A DNA stretch of 64,000 nucleotides from Pseudoalteromonas sp. XMcav2-N (lineage in GTDB: Bacteria > Pseudomonadota > Gammaproteobacteria > Enterobacterales > Alteromonadaceae). The notes beneath the pieces are model-generated. The model saw only the letters and a program-made list of their open reading frames with translations, was not told the origin of the DNA and did not search any database. Of this stretch, positions 26,716 to 37,119 are shown piece by piece. Position 1 is the stretch's first letter, and every line of letters begins with the position of its first letter. The position numbers and the translations under genes were made by a program. The stretch is from contig NZ_JAMXSF010000013.1 of NCBI RefSeq assembly GCF_024124545.1, positions 1 to 64,000 on the forward strand. Direction: 5' to 3'.

Positions 26716-29187
26716 TTAGAAAGTATTACTTATATTGAAGCTGATGAAGTCTGTTTCATCATCTTCTTCTTTTTTCAGTGGGTAGGCGAAACTGATCAGC
26801 ATAGGTCCCATTGGTGAGATCCACTGTACAGATAAGCCCGTAGACACTCTGAATCGACTTGGATCAGAGTAGTCCGACAGTGTGTTATAAACACTTGGTG
26901 ATAAGTTGGTGTAACGATCAACGTCAAACTCCGTATCCCAGACGTTGGCAGCATCAATAAAGAAGCTGGTGCGCACTGAACTGGTGTTTTCCTCGTCCAT
27001 AAACGGAGTCGGAACAATCATTTCGATGCCCGCTAACGCTTTTGCGTTACCACCGATACGACCACCCTGGATCAGGTTATCAAATTCCGGGTCGCCACCA
27101 ATTGAGCCGGGTACTGTACCATCTGGCAATGGTGAACCGCCGATAGAGGTAGGTACACGCTGCAACGCGCGCGGTAAAATGGTGTTACGGTCAAAGCCGC
27201 GTAATTCCATTTCGGTAATACGGTAGAATTCCTGGAATGGCAGTGTTTGCTCAAAGCCGTTGACTTCTCCGTAACCATTACCATAGGCAAGTCCCGCGCG
27301 AGCAGAAAACACCCAGCGGTGGTCGTTACTGACTGGCCAGTAGAAACGTGAATCGTAGTTGATTTTAAAGAAGTTCAGATCCGAGTTAGGTGTGGTAACC
27401 CTGAAGGTGGCATTTTGACGTGAACCATCTGTCGGGAACATACCACGGTTAACCGTGATGCGAGACCAGCCTACACTTAGCTCATACTTGGTAAAATCAA
27501 ATCCGGCATCCGGATTGTCTTGATCGGTAAACGCCAGAACCATGACTCGAGACTGTTCGTAGTTTGGAATGCGATCCAGCTCCTCTTCTATCCAGCGCAC
27601 ACCAAAGTTAATGCGGTTAACGGCATCGATTGGGAAACCGAAGTTTGTACCCAGACCATAGTTTGTCTGGTCATAATCAATCAGGCCCAGCTTACTACCG
27701 TCAAAGTCACTGTAGAAAACACTCGTCCCCTGAGATACGCCATCCGGTGTAAAATAAGGGTTTGTATAAGACACAGTGTAACGCTTGGAGCCGCGACCCG
27801 TATTAATGTTAAACGCCAGCTGATTACCGGTGCCGAGGAAGTTAGACTCACTCACCCCAACGTTAAACTGCAAACCACCATACGACCCATAGGCAACACC
27901 GGCCTGGAAGCTACCTGCTGGCTGCTCTTTTACTTTAAAATCAACGTCAACCTGGTCGTCAATACCCGGAATTGGCTTAACTTCAAAGTCAACACTTTCC
28001 ATATAGGGCAGACGTTGGATCTGTAGCTTTGAACGCTCGAGGCTTTGGTTAGATAACCACGCACCTTCAAGCTGAGTCATTTCACGGCGAACAACATGGT
28101 CCGCAGTCACTTGGTTACCGTTGACCGCAATGCGACGCACATAAACACGTTTGCCCGGGTCTACGGCCAGCGTCAGCTTAACTTCTTTGTTTTCATCGTC
28201 AATATCTGGAACGGTACGTACTTCTGCATTGGCATACCCGAAACGTGCCAGATAGCTTTTAATAAACTCTTCCGAGGCGGTCACGATCGAACCGTTGTAT
28301 AGCTCGCCACTTTTTAGAGGTATGACGCTGCGGATCAGCTCTTCGCGACCGAGTAAGTCACCAATGAACTCAAAGTCTTTTACCATGTACTGCTCACCTT
28401 CTGTGAGGTTTGCTGTGACATAAACCGACTCGCGTTCAGGGCTGACAGAAACCTGAGTTGAATCGATATTGAAACGCAGGTAGCCACGGTCCAGATAGTA
28501 ACTGCGGATCTTCTCCAGGTCGCCTTCTATGGTTTGCTTCTGGTAGCGATCACTTGACATGAATTTCCACCAGGGTAAGTCTTGTTGCGACTCAGCCAGC
28601 TTTAACAGTTCTTCATCAGAGAAGAGCTCGTTGCCTACCAGGTTAATTTGCCTGACGGATGCGGCGTCGCCTTCATTGAAATCCAGCTTCAGCCTGACCC
28701 GGTTTCTTGGTAACTCAACTATGCTCATTTCAATTTTGGCATTGTATTTACCAATACTGTGGAAAAACTCAATCAGACCTTTCTCTACGCTATCGATAAC
28801 CGTTCTGTCGAGGGTTTCACCGGCACGAATATTTTGCTGGTCTAAACTTTCTTGTAGCTGTTCATCTTTAATGTCTTTGTTGCCATCAAACTCAATAGAG
28901 GCAATCGTGGGACGCTCTTTGACCTTGAAGATAACCTGGTTGCCATCTCTAAATGCGGCAATATCATCAAAGTGGCCTGACGCAAACAACGCCTTAATCG
29001 TCTTAGACACTGTGTAATCGTCAATTTGATCACCAACGTTGATTGGAATGTGCGTTAACGCAGCGCCCAGCGCAACGCGCTGCAGGCCTTCAACTTTCAA
29101 ATCTTCTACGATAAAGGAGTTTTGCCCCAGAGCAGCAAAGCTCGCGCCCAGTAAACTCGTTACAGCTAAATGTTTTTTTATAGGCAT
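26716..29187 (-). CDS. bamA: outer membrane protein assembly factor BamA
   Basis: The 823-residue Omp85 protein begins with a signal peptide (MPIKKHLAVTSLLGASFAAL) and five POTRA domains (about 23-430; FIVEDLKVEGLQRVALGAAL opens the first). A 16-strand beta-barrel follows with the conserved region GFDRNTILPR... and ends in an aromatic residue (NISNTF). It inserts beta-barrel proteins in the outer membrane. It lies downstream of rseP and upstream of skp. Confidence 0.97.
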   Translation of the reverse strand: MPIKKHLAVTSLLGASFAALGQNSFIVEDLKVEGLQRVALGAALTHIPINVGDQIDDYTVSKTIKALFASGHFDDIAAFRDGNQVIFKVKERPTIASIEFDGNKDIKDEQLQESLDQQNIRAGETLDRTVIDSVEKGLIEFFHSIGKYNAKIEMSIVELPRNRVRLKLDFNEGDAASVRQINLVGNELFSDEELLKLAESQQDLPWWKFMSSDRYQKQTIEGDLEKIRSYYLDRGYLRFNIDSTQVSVSPERESVYVTANLTEGEQYMVKDFEFIGDLLGREELIRSVIPLKSGELYNGSIVTASEEFIKSYLARFGYANAEVRTVPDIDDENKEVKLTLAVDPGKRVYVRRIAVNGNQVTADHVVRREMTQLEGAWLSNQSLERSKLQIQRLPYMESVDFEVKPIPGIDDQVDVDFKVKEQPAGSFQAGVAYGSYGGLQFNVGVSESNFLGTGNQLAFNINTGRGSKRYTVSYTNPYFTPDGVSQGTSVFYSDFDGSKLGLIDYDQTNYGLGTNFGFPIDAVNRINFGVRWIEEELDRIPNYEQSRVMVLAFTDQDNPDAGFDFTKYELSVGWSRITVNRGMFPTDGSRQNATFRVTTPNSDLNFFKINYDSRFYWPVSNDHRWVFSARAGLAYGNGYGEVNGFEQTLPFQEFYRITEMELRGFDRNTILPRALQRVPTSIGGSPLPDGTVPGSIGGDPEFDNLIQGGRIGGNAKALAGIEMIVPTPFMDEENTSSVRTSFFIDAANVWDTEFDVDRYTNLSPSVYNTLSDYSDPSRFRVSTGLSVQWISPMGPMLISFAYPLKKEEDDETDFISFNISNTF

Positions 29188-29254
29188 TTTATTATCTTTA
29201 TCCTTTACAGCTTACGGCGAACAGTGCGCCTCAATTGCTATCGCACCTAGCGGC

Positions 29255-30607
29255 CTAAAGCCTCGATACATCGTTAAGTAGTGCAAAACAAGTTAGCGCC
29301 AGGAGCACAACCGCACCCACCTTGTAGCCTAACTCTTGTGTCTTTTCAGAGACCGGTTTTTTGCGAATAAGTTCAATAAAGTAATACATTAAGTGCCCGC
29401 CATCTAAGACCGGCAGGGGTAAAAGGTTGAAAACCCCAAGGTTGACGCTAATTAATGCCAAAAAGCCCAAAAATGCGACAAACCCATAACTCACACTATT
29501 TCCGGCTCCAACAGCAATGCCAACTGGCCCACTGAGATTCTTGACCGATACCTGCCCGGTCAATAAATTACCAATCATCTCAAAGCTGAGCGCCGTCAAG
29601 TCGTAGGTTTTTTTAACGCCCAGCACGATACTATCGAATACCCCGTATTGTCTAGTTTCAATATAGCCTTCCGGCCAGGGTTCAAGTACAGGAACAACCC
29701 CTAAATAGCCAGTCAGTACTCCAGAGCTGTCTTTTCGACCCTCAGGAGTTGGATAGAGGTCTACCTCCTCTGCCCCTCGTTGCACAACCAAATGACTGCG
29801 CTTTTGGGCTGAGGTTTGTACGAGCTGAACAAACTGAGTCCAAGAGTTAAGAGGTTCATTGTTGTAACGCAGCAATTTGTCGCCAACTTCCAATCCACCT
29901 TCCTCTGCCGCAGAGCCCTTAGCAACCTGAGCTATTTCCAGTTTCAGGTTGGGGCGATAGGGTTGGATCCCCACAGATGTCAGAGGCGGTACGTCCTGCT
30001 CGTCCAGTCGCCACTCCCGCGTATCGAGTTGACGTAAGGCAAGTTGACCTTTGTTGTCCTGGACTTTGAGTATCACCTCTGATTCGCCTAAACCACTCAT
30101 CAGCGCAAACGTTACTTCCTGCCAGGACTGAACAACCTGTTCATCAACACTTATGATGCGGTCTCCGGATTGTACCTGCGCCTGTTCGGCAATGCTATTT
30201 TCAGTCACGCCTCCAACAATGGGTTTGGCATTTTGCACCCCGACCATGTACATCAGAGCCAGTGCGAAAATAGCAAAAATGAAATTTGCAAGTGGTCCGG
30301 CAGCTGAAATTGCGATTCTGGAAAGGACGGGTTTGTTGTTAAAGGACAAGTGCTGCTCTGACGCTTCAACCTCATCAACTCGTTCATCTAACATGCGAAC
30401 ATAACCACCCAGGGGGATGGCAGCTATGACATATTCAGTACCGAGTTTGTCGTACCAACGTACCAGGGGCTTTCCGAATCCAATAGAAAAGCGAAGTACC
30501 TTAACGCCTGCTTTTCTGGCAACCCAAAAGTGGCCATATTCATGTACAGCCACCAAGATCCCCAGTGCGACGATGAAAGAACCCAGGTTCCAAAAAAATT
30601 CAAGCAT
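29255..30607 (-). CDS. rseP: site-2 metalloprotease RseP
   Basis: The 450-residue membrane protease has the zinc site H22-E-Y-G-H26 in the first membrane segment and the second motif LPLPVLDGGHLMYY near the C-terminus. Two periplasmic PDZ domains lie between (about 110-200 and 205-300, with VAKGSAAEEGGLEVGDKLL in the second). It cleaves the anti-sigma-E factor RseA and remnant signal peptides. It is nine bases downstream of dxr. Confidence 0.96.
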   Translation of the reverse strand: MLEFFWNLGSFIVALGILVAVHEYGHFWVARKAGVKVLRFSIGFGKPLVRWYDKLGTEYVIAAIPLGGYVRMLDERVDEVEASEQHLSFNNKPVLSRIAISAAGPLANFIFAIFALALMYMVGVQNAKPIVGGVTENSIAEQAQVQSGDRIISVDEQVVQSWQEVTFALMSGLGESEVILKVQDNKGQLALRQLDTREWRLDEQDVPPLTSVGIQPYRPNLKLEIAQVAKGSAAEEGGLEVGDKLLRYNNEPLNSWTQFVQLVQTSAQKRSHLVVQRGAEEVDLYPTPEGRKDSSGVLTGYLGVVPVLEPWPEGYIETRQYGVFDSIVLGVKKTYDLTALSFEMIGNLLTGQVSVKNLSGPVGIAVGAGNSVSYGFVAFLGFLALISVNLGVFNLLPLPVLDGGHLMYYFIELIRKKPVSEKTQELGYKVGAVVLLALTCFALLNDVSRL

Positions 30608-30615
30608 AACAACTC

Positions 30616-31803
30616 CTACTTAGTGATCAGTTCCCTGGCAAGTCTGCGTGCTTGCGCATCCTGTGCCATAATCGCGTCCACAGAGTGTAATGGTTCCTGA
30701 TGGCAGCGTTCAAGCACTTCGGCGTTAATGCGATAAATATCGCAAAACCCAATTTGCTCGTTCAAAAAGGCAGCAACGGCTATTTCATTTGCCGCATTCA
30801 ACGTGGTCGTTGCAGACTGACCACTACGGCAGGCATCAATTGCAAGCTTTAAATTGGGATAGCGATTGAAATCGGGTTTAGTAAAAGTGAAATCAACAAT
30901 ATCCGCAAAATCGAGTGGTTTTACGCCGGCTTCGATTCGCTCAGGATAAGCCAGGCCATAAGCAATTGGCGTGCGCATATCAGGTTGCCCCATTTGCGCA
31001 ATCACAGAGCCATCTATGTATTGCACCATAGAATGGATCATACTCTGCGGGTGGATAACCACTTCAATGTCATCAGCCTGGCAATGAAACAACCATTTTG
31101 CTTCGACAAACTCCAGCCCTTTGTTCATCATGGTCGCGGAGTCTACGGAGATCTTCTGTCCCATTGACCAATTGGGGTGTGCGACAGCCTCTGCAACGGT
31201 TACATCGGCCAGCGTATCAATGGCCCGGGTCAAAAACGGGCCGCCGGAACCGGTTAGCAGGATTTTTCGGATCCCTTGAGCGTCAAGGGCGGTGCTGTCA
31301 CCTTTTTGCAGCGCATCAGGTAAACACTGGAAAATAGCATTGTGTTCGCTGTCTATGGGCAGCAAAGTTGCACCATGGCGCTTTACTTTATCCATAAACA
31401 ACTGACCAGACATGACCAGAGATTCTTTGTTGGCCAGCAGGACTTTCTTGCCCTGCTCTACCGCCGCCAGTGTTGGCAATAATCCCGCCGCACCGACAAT
31501 GGCTGACATCACTATGTCGACGTCAGTGTGAGCGGCAATATCACACATGGCCTGAGTGCCACAGAGCACCTCCGTCTGCTGGCCACTCAGTGCTGCGCCC
31601 ACTTCTCTGGCTGCTTCTTCAGCTCCCATGACGACATAGCGAGGCTGATGCTTCAGCGCCTGCTCAATAACCAGCTGCGCATTACGTCCGGCAACCAGCG
31701 CAAAAACCTGATACTGTGTGCTATTTCGCTCGACAACATCCAGCGTTGATGTGCCAATAGAGCCAGTAGACCCTAAAATAACCAGGTTTTGCTTGTCACT
31801 CAT
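30616..31803 (-). CDS. dxr: 1-deoxy-D-xylulose 5-phosphate reductoisomerase
   Basis: The 395-residue enzyme starts with an NADPH-binding Rossmann motif (LGSTGSIGTSTLDVV). It has the metal and substrate motifs ANKESLVMSG, LPIDSEHNAIFQCL and SATMMNKGLEFVEAKWLF. It makes 2-C-methyl-D-erythritol 4-phosphate, the committed step of the non-mevalonate isoprenoid pathway that feeds the neighbouring uppS. Its ATG overlaps the cdsA stop by four bases. Confidence 0.97.
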   Translation of the reverse strand: MSDKQNLVILGSTGSIGTSTLDVVERNSTQYQVFALVAGRNAQLVIEQALKHQPRYVVMGAEEAAREVGAALSGQQTEVLCGTQAMCDIAAHTDVDIVMSAIVGAAGLLPTLAAVEQGKKVLLANKESLVMSGQLFMDKVKRHGATLLPIDSEHNAIFQCLPDALQKGDSTALDAQGIRKILLTGSGGPFLTRAIDTLADVTVAEAVAHPNWSMGQKISVDSATMMNKGLEFVEAKWLFHCQADDIEVVIHPQSMIHSMVQYIDGSVIAQMGQPDMRTPIAYGLAYPERIEAGVKPLDFADIVDFTFTKPDFNRYPNLKLAIDACRSGQSATTTLNAANEIAVAAFLNEQIGFCDIYRINAEVLERCHQEPLHSVDAIMAQDAQARRLARELITK

Positions 31804-32666
31804 AGTGTCACCGTCCAGGCATACAACAAGGCAAAAATCGGCGCGGCCGCAGTTAAACTATCGATACGGTCAAGAATACCGCCATGTCCCGGCAAACATT
31901 TGCCCGAGTCTTTTAACCCGGCTTCACGTTTAAACATGCTTTCCAGCAAATCACCGACAGCAGAAAACAGCGCAATCACAACGGTTAAGCCGGCATACAA
32001 TAGCCACTGGTGTTGCTCAACGTCGCTGCAATAGCAGAAAATAACCACAAACACGACAGACGTCAGTAAACCACCGATCAACCCTTCAATCGTCTTATTG
32101 GGGCTAACATTGGGCATTAACTTGTGTTTGCCAAAATTCTTACCGGCAAAGTAAGCGCCTATGTCTGCACTCCAGACAATGCCCAGTACCACCATGATTA
32201 ATACCGAGCCATATTGCTCTGCCTGATGATACTCTGCACTGCGCAGTACATTCAGTGCCAGCCATAGTGGAATTAAGGTCAAAAAGCCGGCGATGGTACG
32301 CATGATCATACCTTCATTCCAGGCTCTGGCCATACGTGGATAATTCATAACCAGAACGGTCGCAACCAGCCACCAGGCTGCGGCAAGCGTAAAGACATAG
32401 TTCGCATCTGCAACTAAACGCCCTTGTTGCCATAATTCAGTGATCGGCCAATGTACATGAAGAGCCGCCAGCACGGCTGCCATAATAAGGACATAGACGC
32501 CTTTGTGGAGCCGATTAGTCAGGCCTATAAAGGCCGCCCATTCCCAGGCGCCCATCAAAATAATGGCGCCGGCAATCACGCTAAATAGATTAAGTGGTGT
32601 GAAAAACACCAATAGTAAGGCCAGTGGCGCCAGCACCACCGACGTCATAACACGTTGTTTTAACAA
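31800..32666 (-). CDS. cdsA: phosphatidate cytidylyltransferase
   Basis: The 288-residue protein has about eight membrane segments and the C-terminal CDP-alcohol signature SMFKREAGLKDSGKCLPGHG followed by GILDRIDS. It makes CDP-diacylglycerol, the precursor of all phospholipids. It overlaps dxr by four bases (ATGA). Confidence 0.96.
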   Translation of the reverse strand: MLKQRVMTSVVLAPLALLLVFFTPLNLFSVIAGAIILMGAWEWAAFIGLTNRLHKGVYVLIMAAVLAALHVHWPITELWQQGRLVADANYVFTLAAAWWLVATVLVMNYPRMARAWNEGMIMRTIAGFLTLIPLWLALNVLRSAEYHQAEQYGSVLIMVVLGIVWSADIGAYFAGKNFGKHKLMPNVSPNKTIEGLIGGLLTSVVFVVIFCYCSDVEQHQWLLYAGLTVVIALFSAVGDLLESMFKREAGLKDSGKCLPGHGGILDRIDSLTAAAPIFALLYAWTVTL

Positions 32667-32677
32667 ACTTTATACCT

Positions 32678-33451
32678 TCAACTTGTTGTTTTGCGCTCGG
32701 CGAGTAATTGTTTTATTTGTTCGCCGGTACAACCGAAACGTCGCTCTCTGGAAACGTAGCAGGCAAGCGCCTCTGAAAATGCTTCCTCATTAAAATCTGG
32801 CCATAGCGTTTCGGTGAAATAGAGTTCAGCATACGCAGCCTGCCACAGTAAGAAATTACTGATGCGATAGTCTCCACCCGTTCTGATCAACAGATCCAGT
32901 GGACTTTGGTCCGCCATGGTTAGCTGTGAAGATAGCGCCTCTTCCGTAATGTCGGTTGGCTGAATCTCACCACTGGCCACTCGCTGTGCTAGGGACTGGG
33001 TCGCCTGCACTATATCCCAGCGGCCACCATAGTTTGCTGCGATATTTAGCTTCAAACCTGTGTTGCTTTCGGTTAACTGTTCTGCATCAGCGACTTTTTG
33101 TTGTAACCCGGCTGGGAAGCGCGAGATGTCGCCTATGATCGACAGTTTCACATTATTCTTGTGGAGCTTTTTAACTTCTTTACTCAAAACAAACAGGAAT
33201 AATTCCATCAAAGTACTGACTTCGTCTTCAGGACGACGCCAGTTTTCGCTACTAAAGGCGAACAACGTCAATGACTCTATCCCTAGCTTAGAGCAAAACT
33301 GCACGGCACTGCGCACTGAATCGACCCCTTTTTTGTGCCCAAAAGCACGGGGACGTTTACGCGACTGAGCCCATCGACCATTTCCATCCATAATGATGGC
33401 AACATGTTTGGGCAGAGATTGCTGTGAAATTGCGTCAGCGGTTAAAATCAT
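32678..33451 (-). CDS. uppS: undecaprenyl diphosphate synthase
   Basis: The 257-residue cis-prenyltransferase shows the catalytic P-loop [27 protein letters not shown], and the C-terminal [20 protein letters not shown] and [13 protein letters not shown]. It builds the C55 lipid carrier for peptidoglycan and O-antigen synthesis. It sits eleven bases upstream of cdsA and downstream of the frr terminator. Confidence 0.96.
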   Translation of the reverse strand: MILTADAISQQSLPKHVAIIMDGNGRWAQSRKRPRAFGHKKGVDSVRSAVQFCSKLGIESLTLFAFSSENWRRPEDEVSTLMELFLFVLSKEVKKLHKNNVKLSIIGDISRFPAGLQQKVADAEQLTESNTGLKLNIAANYGGRWDIVQATQSLAQRVASGEIQPTDITEEALSSQLTMADQSPLDLLIRTGGDYRISNFLLWQAAYAELYFTETLWPDFNEEAFSEALACYVSRERRFGCTGEQIKQLLAERKTTS

Positions 33452-33465
33452 AATGCCTATTTAAG

Positions 33466-33503
33466 TAAAAAAAACGCCGTCTAGTATACCTTAGACGGCG
33501 CTG
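33466..33503 (-). terminator. Rho-independent terminator after frr
   Basis: On the - strand GCGCCGTCTAAGG / CTAGACGGCGT forms a stem followed by a run of eight T. It splits pyrH-frr from the uppS-onward part of the cluster. Confidence 0.85.
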
Positions 33504-33527
33504 CAAACCTAATAAATTTGTGGTTGC

Positions 33528-34085
33528 TTAGATTTCCATCAGCTCTGCTTCTTTCGCGCTCAGCTGGGTGTCCATCTCTTTGATAAACTTATCAGTTAGC
33601 TTCTGGATCTCGTCTTCAGCCTGACGTGCTTCGTCCTCAGAAATCTCTTTGTCTTTAAGTAGAGACTTCACGTCACCATTTGCATCACGGCGGATATTAC
33701 GAACCGCAACACGACCGCCTTCTACTTCGCCACGTACGATCTTGATAAGGTCCTTACGACGCTCTTCTGTCAATGGAGGCAGTGGAACACGGATAACCGT
33801 GCCCGCAGACATAGGGTTCAGACCTAAATCAGATGCCATGATGGCTTTTTCTACTGCTTGTGCCAGAGACTTGTCAAATACGCTGATAGCCAGAGTACGA
33901 GAGTCTTCTACCGTGACGTTGGCAACCTGGTTCAGTGGCGTGTCAGCGCCGTAGTAAGATACTGAAATACCGTCAAGTAATGCCGGGTGTGCACGGCCAG
34001 TACGGATTTTAGACAGCTGGCTTGCCAGCGCAGCTACACTTTTTGTCATGCGCTCTTGCGCATCTTTTTTAATATCATCAATCAC
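33528..34085 (-). CDS. frr: ribosome recycling factor
   Basis: The 185-residue protein has the usual length and conserved blocks: [61 protein letters not shown] and [20 protein letters not shown]. With EF-G it splits post-termination ribosomes. Confidence 0.98.
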   Translation of the reverse strand: MIDDIKKDAQERMTKSVAALASQLSKIRTGRAHPALLDGISVSYYGADTPLNQVANVTVEDSRTLAISVFDKSLAQAVEKAIMASDLGLNPMSAGTVIRVPLPPLTEERRKDLIKIVRGEVEGGRVAVRNIRRDANGDVKSLLKDKEISEDEARQAEDEIQKLTDKFIKEMDTQLSAKEAELMEI

Positions 34086-34169
34086 AGTGCTATCCTATTC
34101 TTTACTGTATTAATCGGACTCAGCTGGCGAGTTTTATTACGGTTTTGCTAAGGCTCTTAACCTAAGCCC

Positions 34170-34910
34170 TTACTCCGCAGCTGGTTGTGTACTGATTAAA
34201 GTGCCTTCTTCTTCACCCATGATAACACGCTTTAGCGCGCCTGGTTTGTTCATGTTGAATACGCTTAAAGGCATGTTGTGGTCACGAGCCAGGGTAAATG
34301 CCGCCAGGTCCATAACCTTTAATTCTCTTTCAATCACTTCATTGTAAGTCAGGTGACGATGTAGTTCTGCATCCGGGTTTTTCACCGGGTCATCACTAAA
34401 TACGCCATCTACTTTAGTGGCCTTGATCACCGTATCCGCTTCAATTTCGATACCGCGCAGGCAGGCTGCTGAATCTGTCGTGAAGAACGGATTACCAGTA
34501 CCCGCTGAGAAGATCACGACGCGACCTGATTTCAGCAAGCTGATTGCTTCTGCCCAGTTGTACGCATCACAAACACCATTGAGTGGAATGGCGGACATCA
34601 GTCGGGCATTCACAAACGCACGGTGCAGCGCATCACGCATTGCCAGACCATTCATGACAGTTGCCAGCATACCCATGTGGTCACCCACTACGCGGTTCAT
34701 ACCCGCCTCGGCCAGAGAGCCGCCACGTAAGAAGTTACCGCCGCCGATAACCAAACCCACTTCTACGTCGAGTTCTACAAGTTCTTTTATTTCTTGGGCC
34801 ATACGATCCAGTACTTTAGGATCGATTCCAAAGCCTTCATCTCCCATCAAAGCTTCGCCGCTAAGTTTAAGAAGAACGCGTCTAAAAACAGGTTTTCGAT
34901 TGATAGTCAT
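34170..34910 (-). CDS. pyrH: uridylate kinase
   Basis: The 246-residue amino-acid-kinase-fold protein has [49 protein letters not shown] and [20 protein letters not shown]. It phosphorylates UMP to UDP. It lies between tsf and frr as usual, but after a terminator, so it likely has its own promoter. Confidence 0.98.
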   Translation of the reverse strand: MTINRKPVFRRVLLKLSGEALMGDEGFGIDPKVLDRMAQEIKELVELDVEVGLVIGGGNFLRGGSLAEAGMNRVVGDHMGMLATVMNGLAMRDALHRAFVNARLMSAIPLNGVCDAYNWAEAISLLKSGRVVIFSAGTGNPFFTTDSAACLRGIEIEADTVIKATKVDGVFSDDPVKNPDAELHRHLTYNEVIERELKVMDLAAFTLARDHNMPLSVFNMNKPGALKRVIMGEEEGTLISTQPAAE

Positions 34911-34939
34911 AATTTCCGGGCCAAATTAAAAGTGAGATA

Positions 34940-34984
34940 CAAAATAACCGCGCTTATGCTACACATAAATGCGCGGTTATTTTA
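34940..34984 (-). terminator. terminator after tsf
   Basis: On the - strand AAATAACCGCGC and GCGCGGTTATTTT form a long stem about 75 bases after the tsf stop, ending in a T-run. Confidence 0.8.
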
Positions 34985-35060
34985 GAGAATTTTGTGCAGT
35001 GAAGCAAAAGCAAATCTCATCTCGAGGGAGCTTTTGCATCACTTAATCACCTAAGCGTGA

Positions 35061-35912
35061 TTATTCGCCTTTCGCAGCTGCGATTTGAGCAGCAACTTCA
35101 GCAGCGAAGTCTTCTTCTTTCTTCTCGATACCTTCACCTACTTCAAGGCGAATGAATGAAGAAACAGAAGCACCTTTCTCTTTCAGGTACTCGCCAACAG
35201 ACTTCTTAGGCTCCATGATGAACGCCTGACCAGTAAGAGAGATCTCACCAGTGAACTTCTTCATGCGGCCAACAACCATTTTCTCAGCGATTTCAGCAGG
35301 CTTGCCTTCGTTCATAGCGATTTCAACCTGAACCGCTTTTTCTTTCTCTACAACCTCAGCAGGTACGTCTTCTGGGTTTAGGTAGTCAGGCTTAGACGCA
35401 GCAACGTGCATTGCAACGTGCTTCAGAGTCTCTTCGTCAGCGTCACCAGTTACAACAACACCGATACGGTCGCCGTGACGGTATGCAGAGATGTTTTCGC
35501 CGTCGATGTACTCAACGCGACGAACGTTGATGTTTTCACCGATTTTAGCAACTAGTGCAACACGTGTTTCTTCGAACTTAGCTTTCAAAGTTTCGATGTC
35601 TGTCTTAGCTTCAGCAGCAGCGTCAAGAACAGTGTTAGCGAAACCCAGGAAGTTTTCGTCTTTAGCAACGAAGTCAGTTTGACAGTTAACTTCAAGAAGT
35701 GCAGCGAAACCTTCACCTTGCTTGATCAGGATTGTACCTTCAGCAGCAATGTTACCAGCTTTTTTAGCAGCTTTAGCAGCACCGCTCTTACGCATGTTTT
35801 CGATCGCCAGATCGATGTCACCGTTAGTTTCAGTCAGTGCTTTTTTACAATCCATCATGCCAGCGCCAGTACGCTCGCGAAGTTCTTTAACTAGGGCAGC
35901 AGTTACAGCCAT
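35061..35912 (-). CDS. tsf: elongation factor Ts
   Basis: The 283-residue protein starts [20 protein letters not shown] followed by DCKKALTE, a hallmark of EF-Ts. It has the core-domain motif [15 protein letters not shown] and a C-terminal module ([13 protein letters not shown]). It exchanges GDP for GTP on EF-Tu. It is cotranscribed with rpsB; a hairpin in the rpsB-tsf gap may tune its level. Confidence 0.98.
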   Translation of the reverse strand: MAVTAALVKELRERTGAGMMDCKKALTETNGDIDLAIENMRKSGAAKAAKKAGNIAAEGTILIKQGEGFAALLEVNCQTDFVAKDENFLGFANTVLDAAAEAKTDIETLKAKFEETRVALVAKIGENINVRRVEYIDGENISAYRHGDRIGVVVTGDADEETLKHVAMHVAASKPDYLNPEDVPAEVVEKEKAVQVEIAMNEGKPAEIAEKMVVGRMKKFTGEISLTGQAFIMEPKKSVGEYLKEKGASVSSFIRLEVGEGIEKKEEDFAAEVAAQIAAAKGE

Positions 35913-36020
35913 TAGAATATCCTCAATTCTGAATTCGGTTTTTTGATAAGCGAATTACCGCTTGTAAAGAATATCAAGTCTTCGGAAAAATAAGATGAAG
36001 ACTTGATGACAGCTTAGTGC

Positions 36021-36072
36021 GTTACAACCGGCCACCCGCACACCTGTGTTGCCAGTGGCACGGTTTGTAATC
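36021..36072 (-). terminator. attenuator-like hairpin between rpsB and tsf
   Basis: On the - strand ATTACAAACCGTGCCAC pairs imperfectly with GTGGCCGGTTGTAAC. It lies just after the rpsB stop with no long T-run, suggesting partial termination or RNA processing rather than a full stop. Confidence 0.5.
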
Positions 36073-36074
36073 TA

Positions 36075-36803
36075 TTACTCAGCTTCTACGAAGTCGTCGC
36101 TTTCTGCTTGAGCAACGATGTTGCTTTCACGACCTTCAGTGATAGCAGTCGCAACTGCACCAGTGTAAAGCTGGATAGCGCGGATCGCGTCATCGTTACC
36201 TGGGATGATGAAGTCAACGCCATCTGGGTTAGAGTTAGTATCAACAACAGATACTACTGGAATGCCCAGGTTGTTTGCTTCACGGATAGCGATGTGCTCG
36301 TGGTCAGCATCGATGATGAAGATAGCGTCTGGAAGACCGCCCATATCTTTGATACCACCAAGGCTCTTCTCAAGCTTTTCCATTTCGCGAGTTTTCATCA
36401 AAGCTTCTTTTTTAGTCAGCTTCTCGAAAGTACCGTCTTGGCTTTGAGTCTCAAGGTCTTTAAGACGCTTGATTGACTGACGAACTGTTTTCCAGTTAGT
36501 CAGCATACCACCTAACCAACGGTGATTTACGTAGAACTGCTCGCTTTGAATAGCTGCTTCTTTAACTGCTTCGCTTGCAGCGCGCTTAGTACCTACGAAA
36601 AGGATTTTACCTTTGTTAGATGCAACGTTCGAAAGGAACTTAAGTGCATCGTTGAACATAGGAACAGTCTTTTCCAGGTTGATGATATGTACACGGTTAC
36701 GAGCGCCGAAGATGAAAGGCTTCATCTTAGGGTTCCAGTAACGAGCCTGGTGACCGAAGTGAACACCAGCTTGAAGCATATCGCGCATTGAAACGTTTGC
36801 CAT
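36075..36803 (-). CDS. rpsB: 30S ribosomal protein S2
   Basis: The 242-residue protein begins [20 protein letters not shown] and contains [24 protein letters not shown], the [20 protein letters not shown] block and [27 protein letters not shown]. It is a component of the small subunit and starts the long cluster transcribed towards tilS. A long leader and a stringent-type promoter lie upstream. Confidence 0.98.
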   Translation of the reverse strand: MANVSMRDMLQAGVHFGHQARYWNPKMKPFIFGARNRVHIINLEKTVPMFNDALKFLSNVASNKGKILFVGTKRAASEAVKEAAIQSEQFYVNHRWLGGMLTNWKTVRQSIKRLKDLETQSQDGTFEKLTKKEALMKTREMEKLEKSLGGIKDMGGLPDAIFIIDADHEHIAIREANNLGIPVVSVVDTNSNPDGVDFIIPGNDDAIRAIQLYTGAVATAITEGRESNIVAQAESDDFVEAE

Positions 36804-37119
36804 TTGTATTTTCCTCTAATTTAGTTAGGGTTAGGCCTCCACATATCCCATAACACCAACAAGTTCGAAAATTCGGTTACCCGATAATTTGTTCCGCGCT
36901 TGCACCCAAGTGTATGTGTCGATATGTGTGTGTGTTAAAATTAAATTTCGTGTTGTCTTCGTTACAAACAACCTGTGAGCCGAACCCGGCTGAAAGATTT
37001 ATTTGTAAAAAGACGGCGCGCTTTATACCATATAAAAGAAATTAACTCAACGTTTGGGCTAAAAATCGTTCATAAACTAGCCTGGTGTTGTTGCGTCGAA
37101 ACTATGACTTGGAGTCTCA
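36804..37119. promoter_or_regulatory. divergent rpsB / map intergenic region with rpsB leader
   Basis: There is no gene here. The - strand carries a leader of about 200 bases before rpsB, with possible hairpins (for example CGGGTAACCG near 36885). Ribosomal protein S2 represses its own operon through such a leader in related bacteria; that role is inferred here. A GGAG site for map lies at the right end. Confidence 0.55.
37014..37050 (-). promoter_or_regulatory. sigma-70 promoter of rpsB-tsf with GC-rich discriminator
   Basis: On the - strand TTGAGT (37050-37045) and TATAAA (37027-37022) are 17 bases apart. The -10 box is followed by GCGCGCCG, a GC-rich discriminator typical of stringently controlled ribosomal promoters. 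Confidence 0.7.

Noticed and set aside
34417..34929. 170-residue frame antisense to pyrH
   Set aside because: Serine/threonine/proline-rich shadow of a conserved gene.
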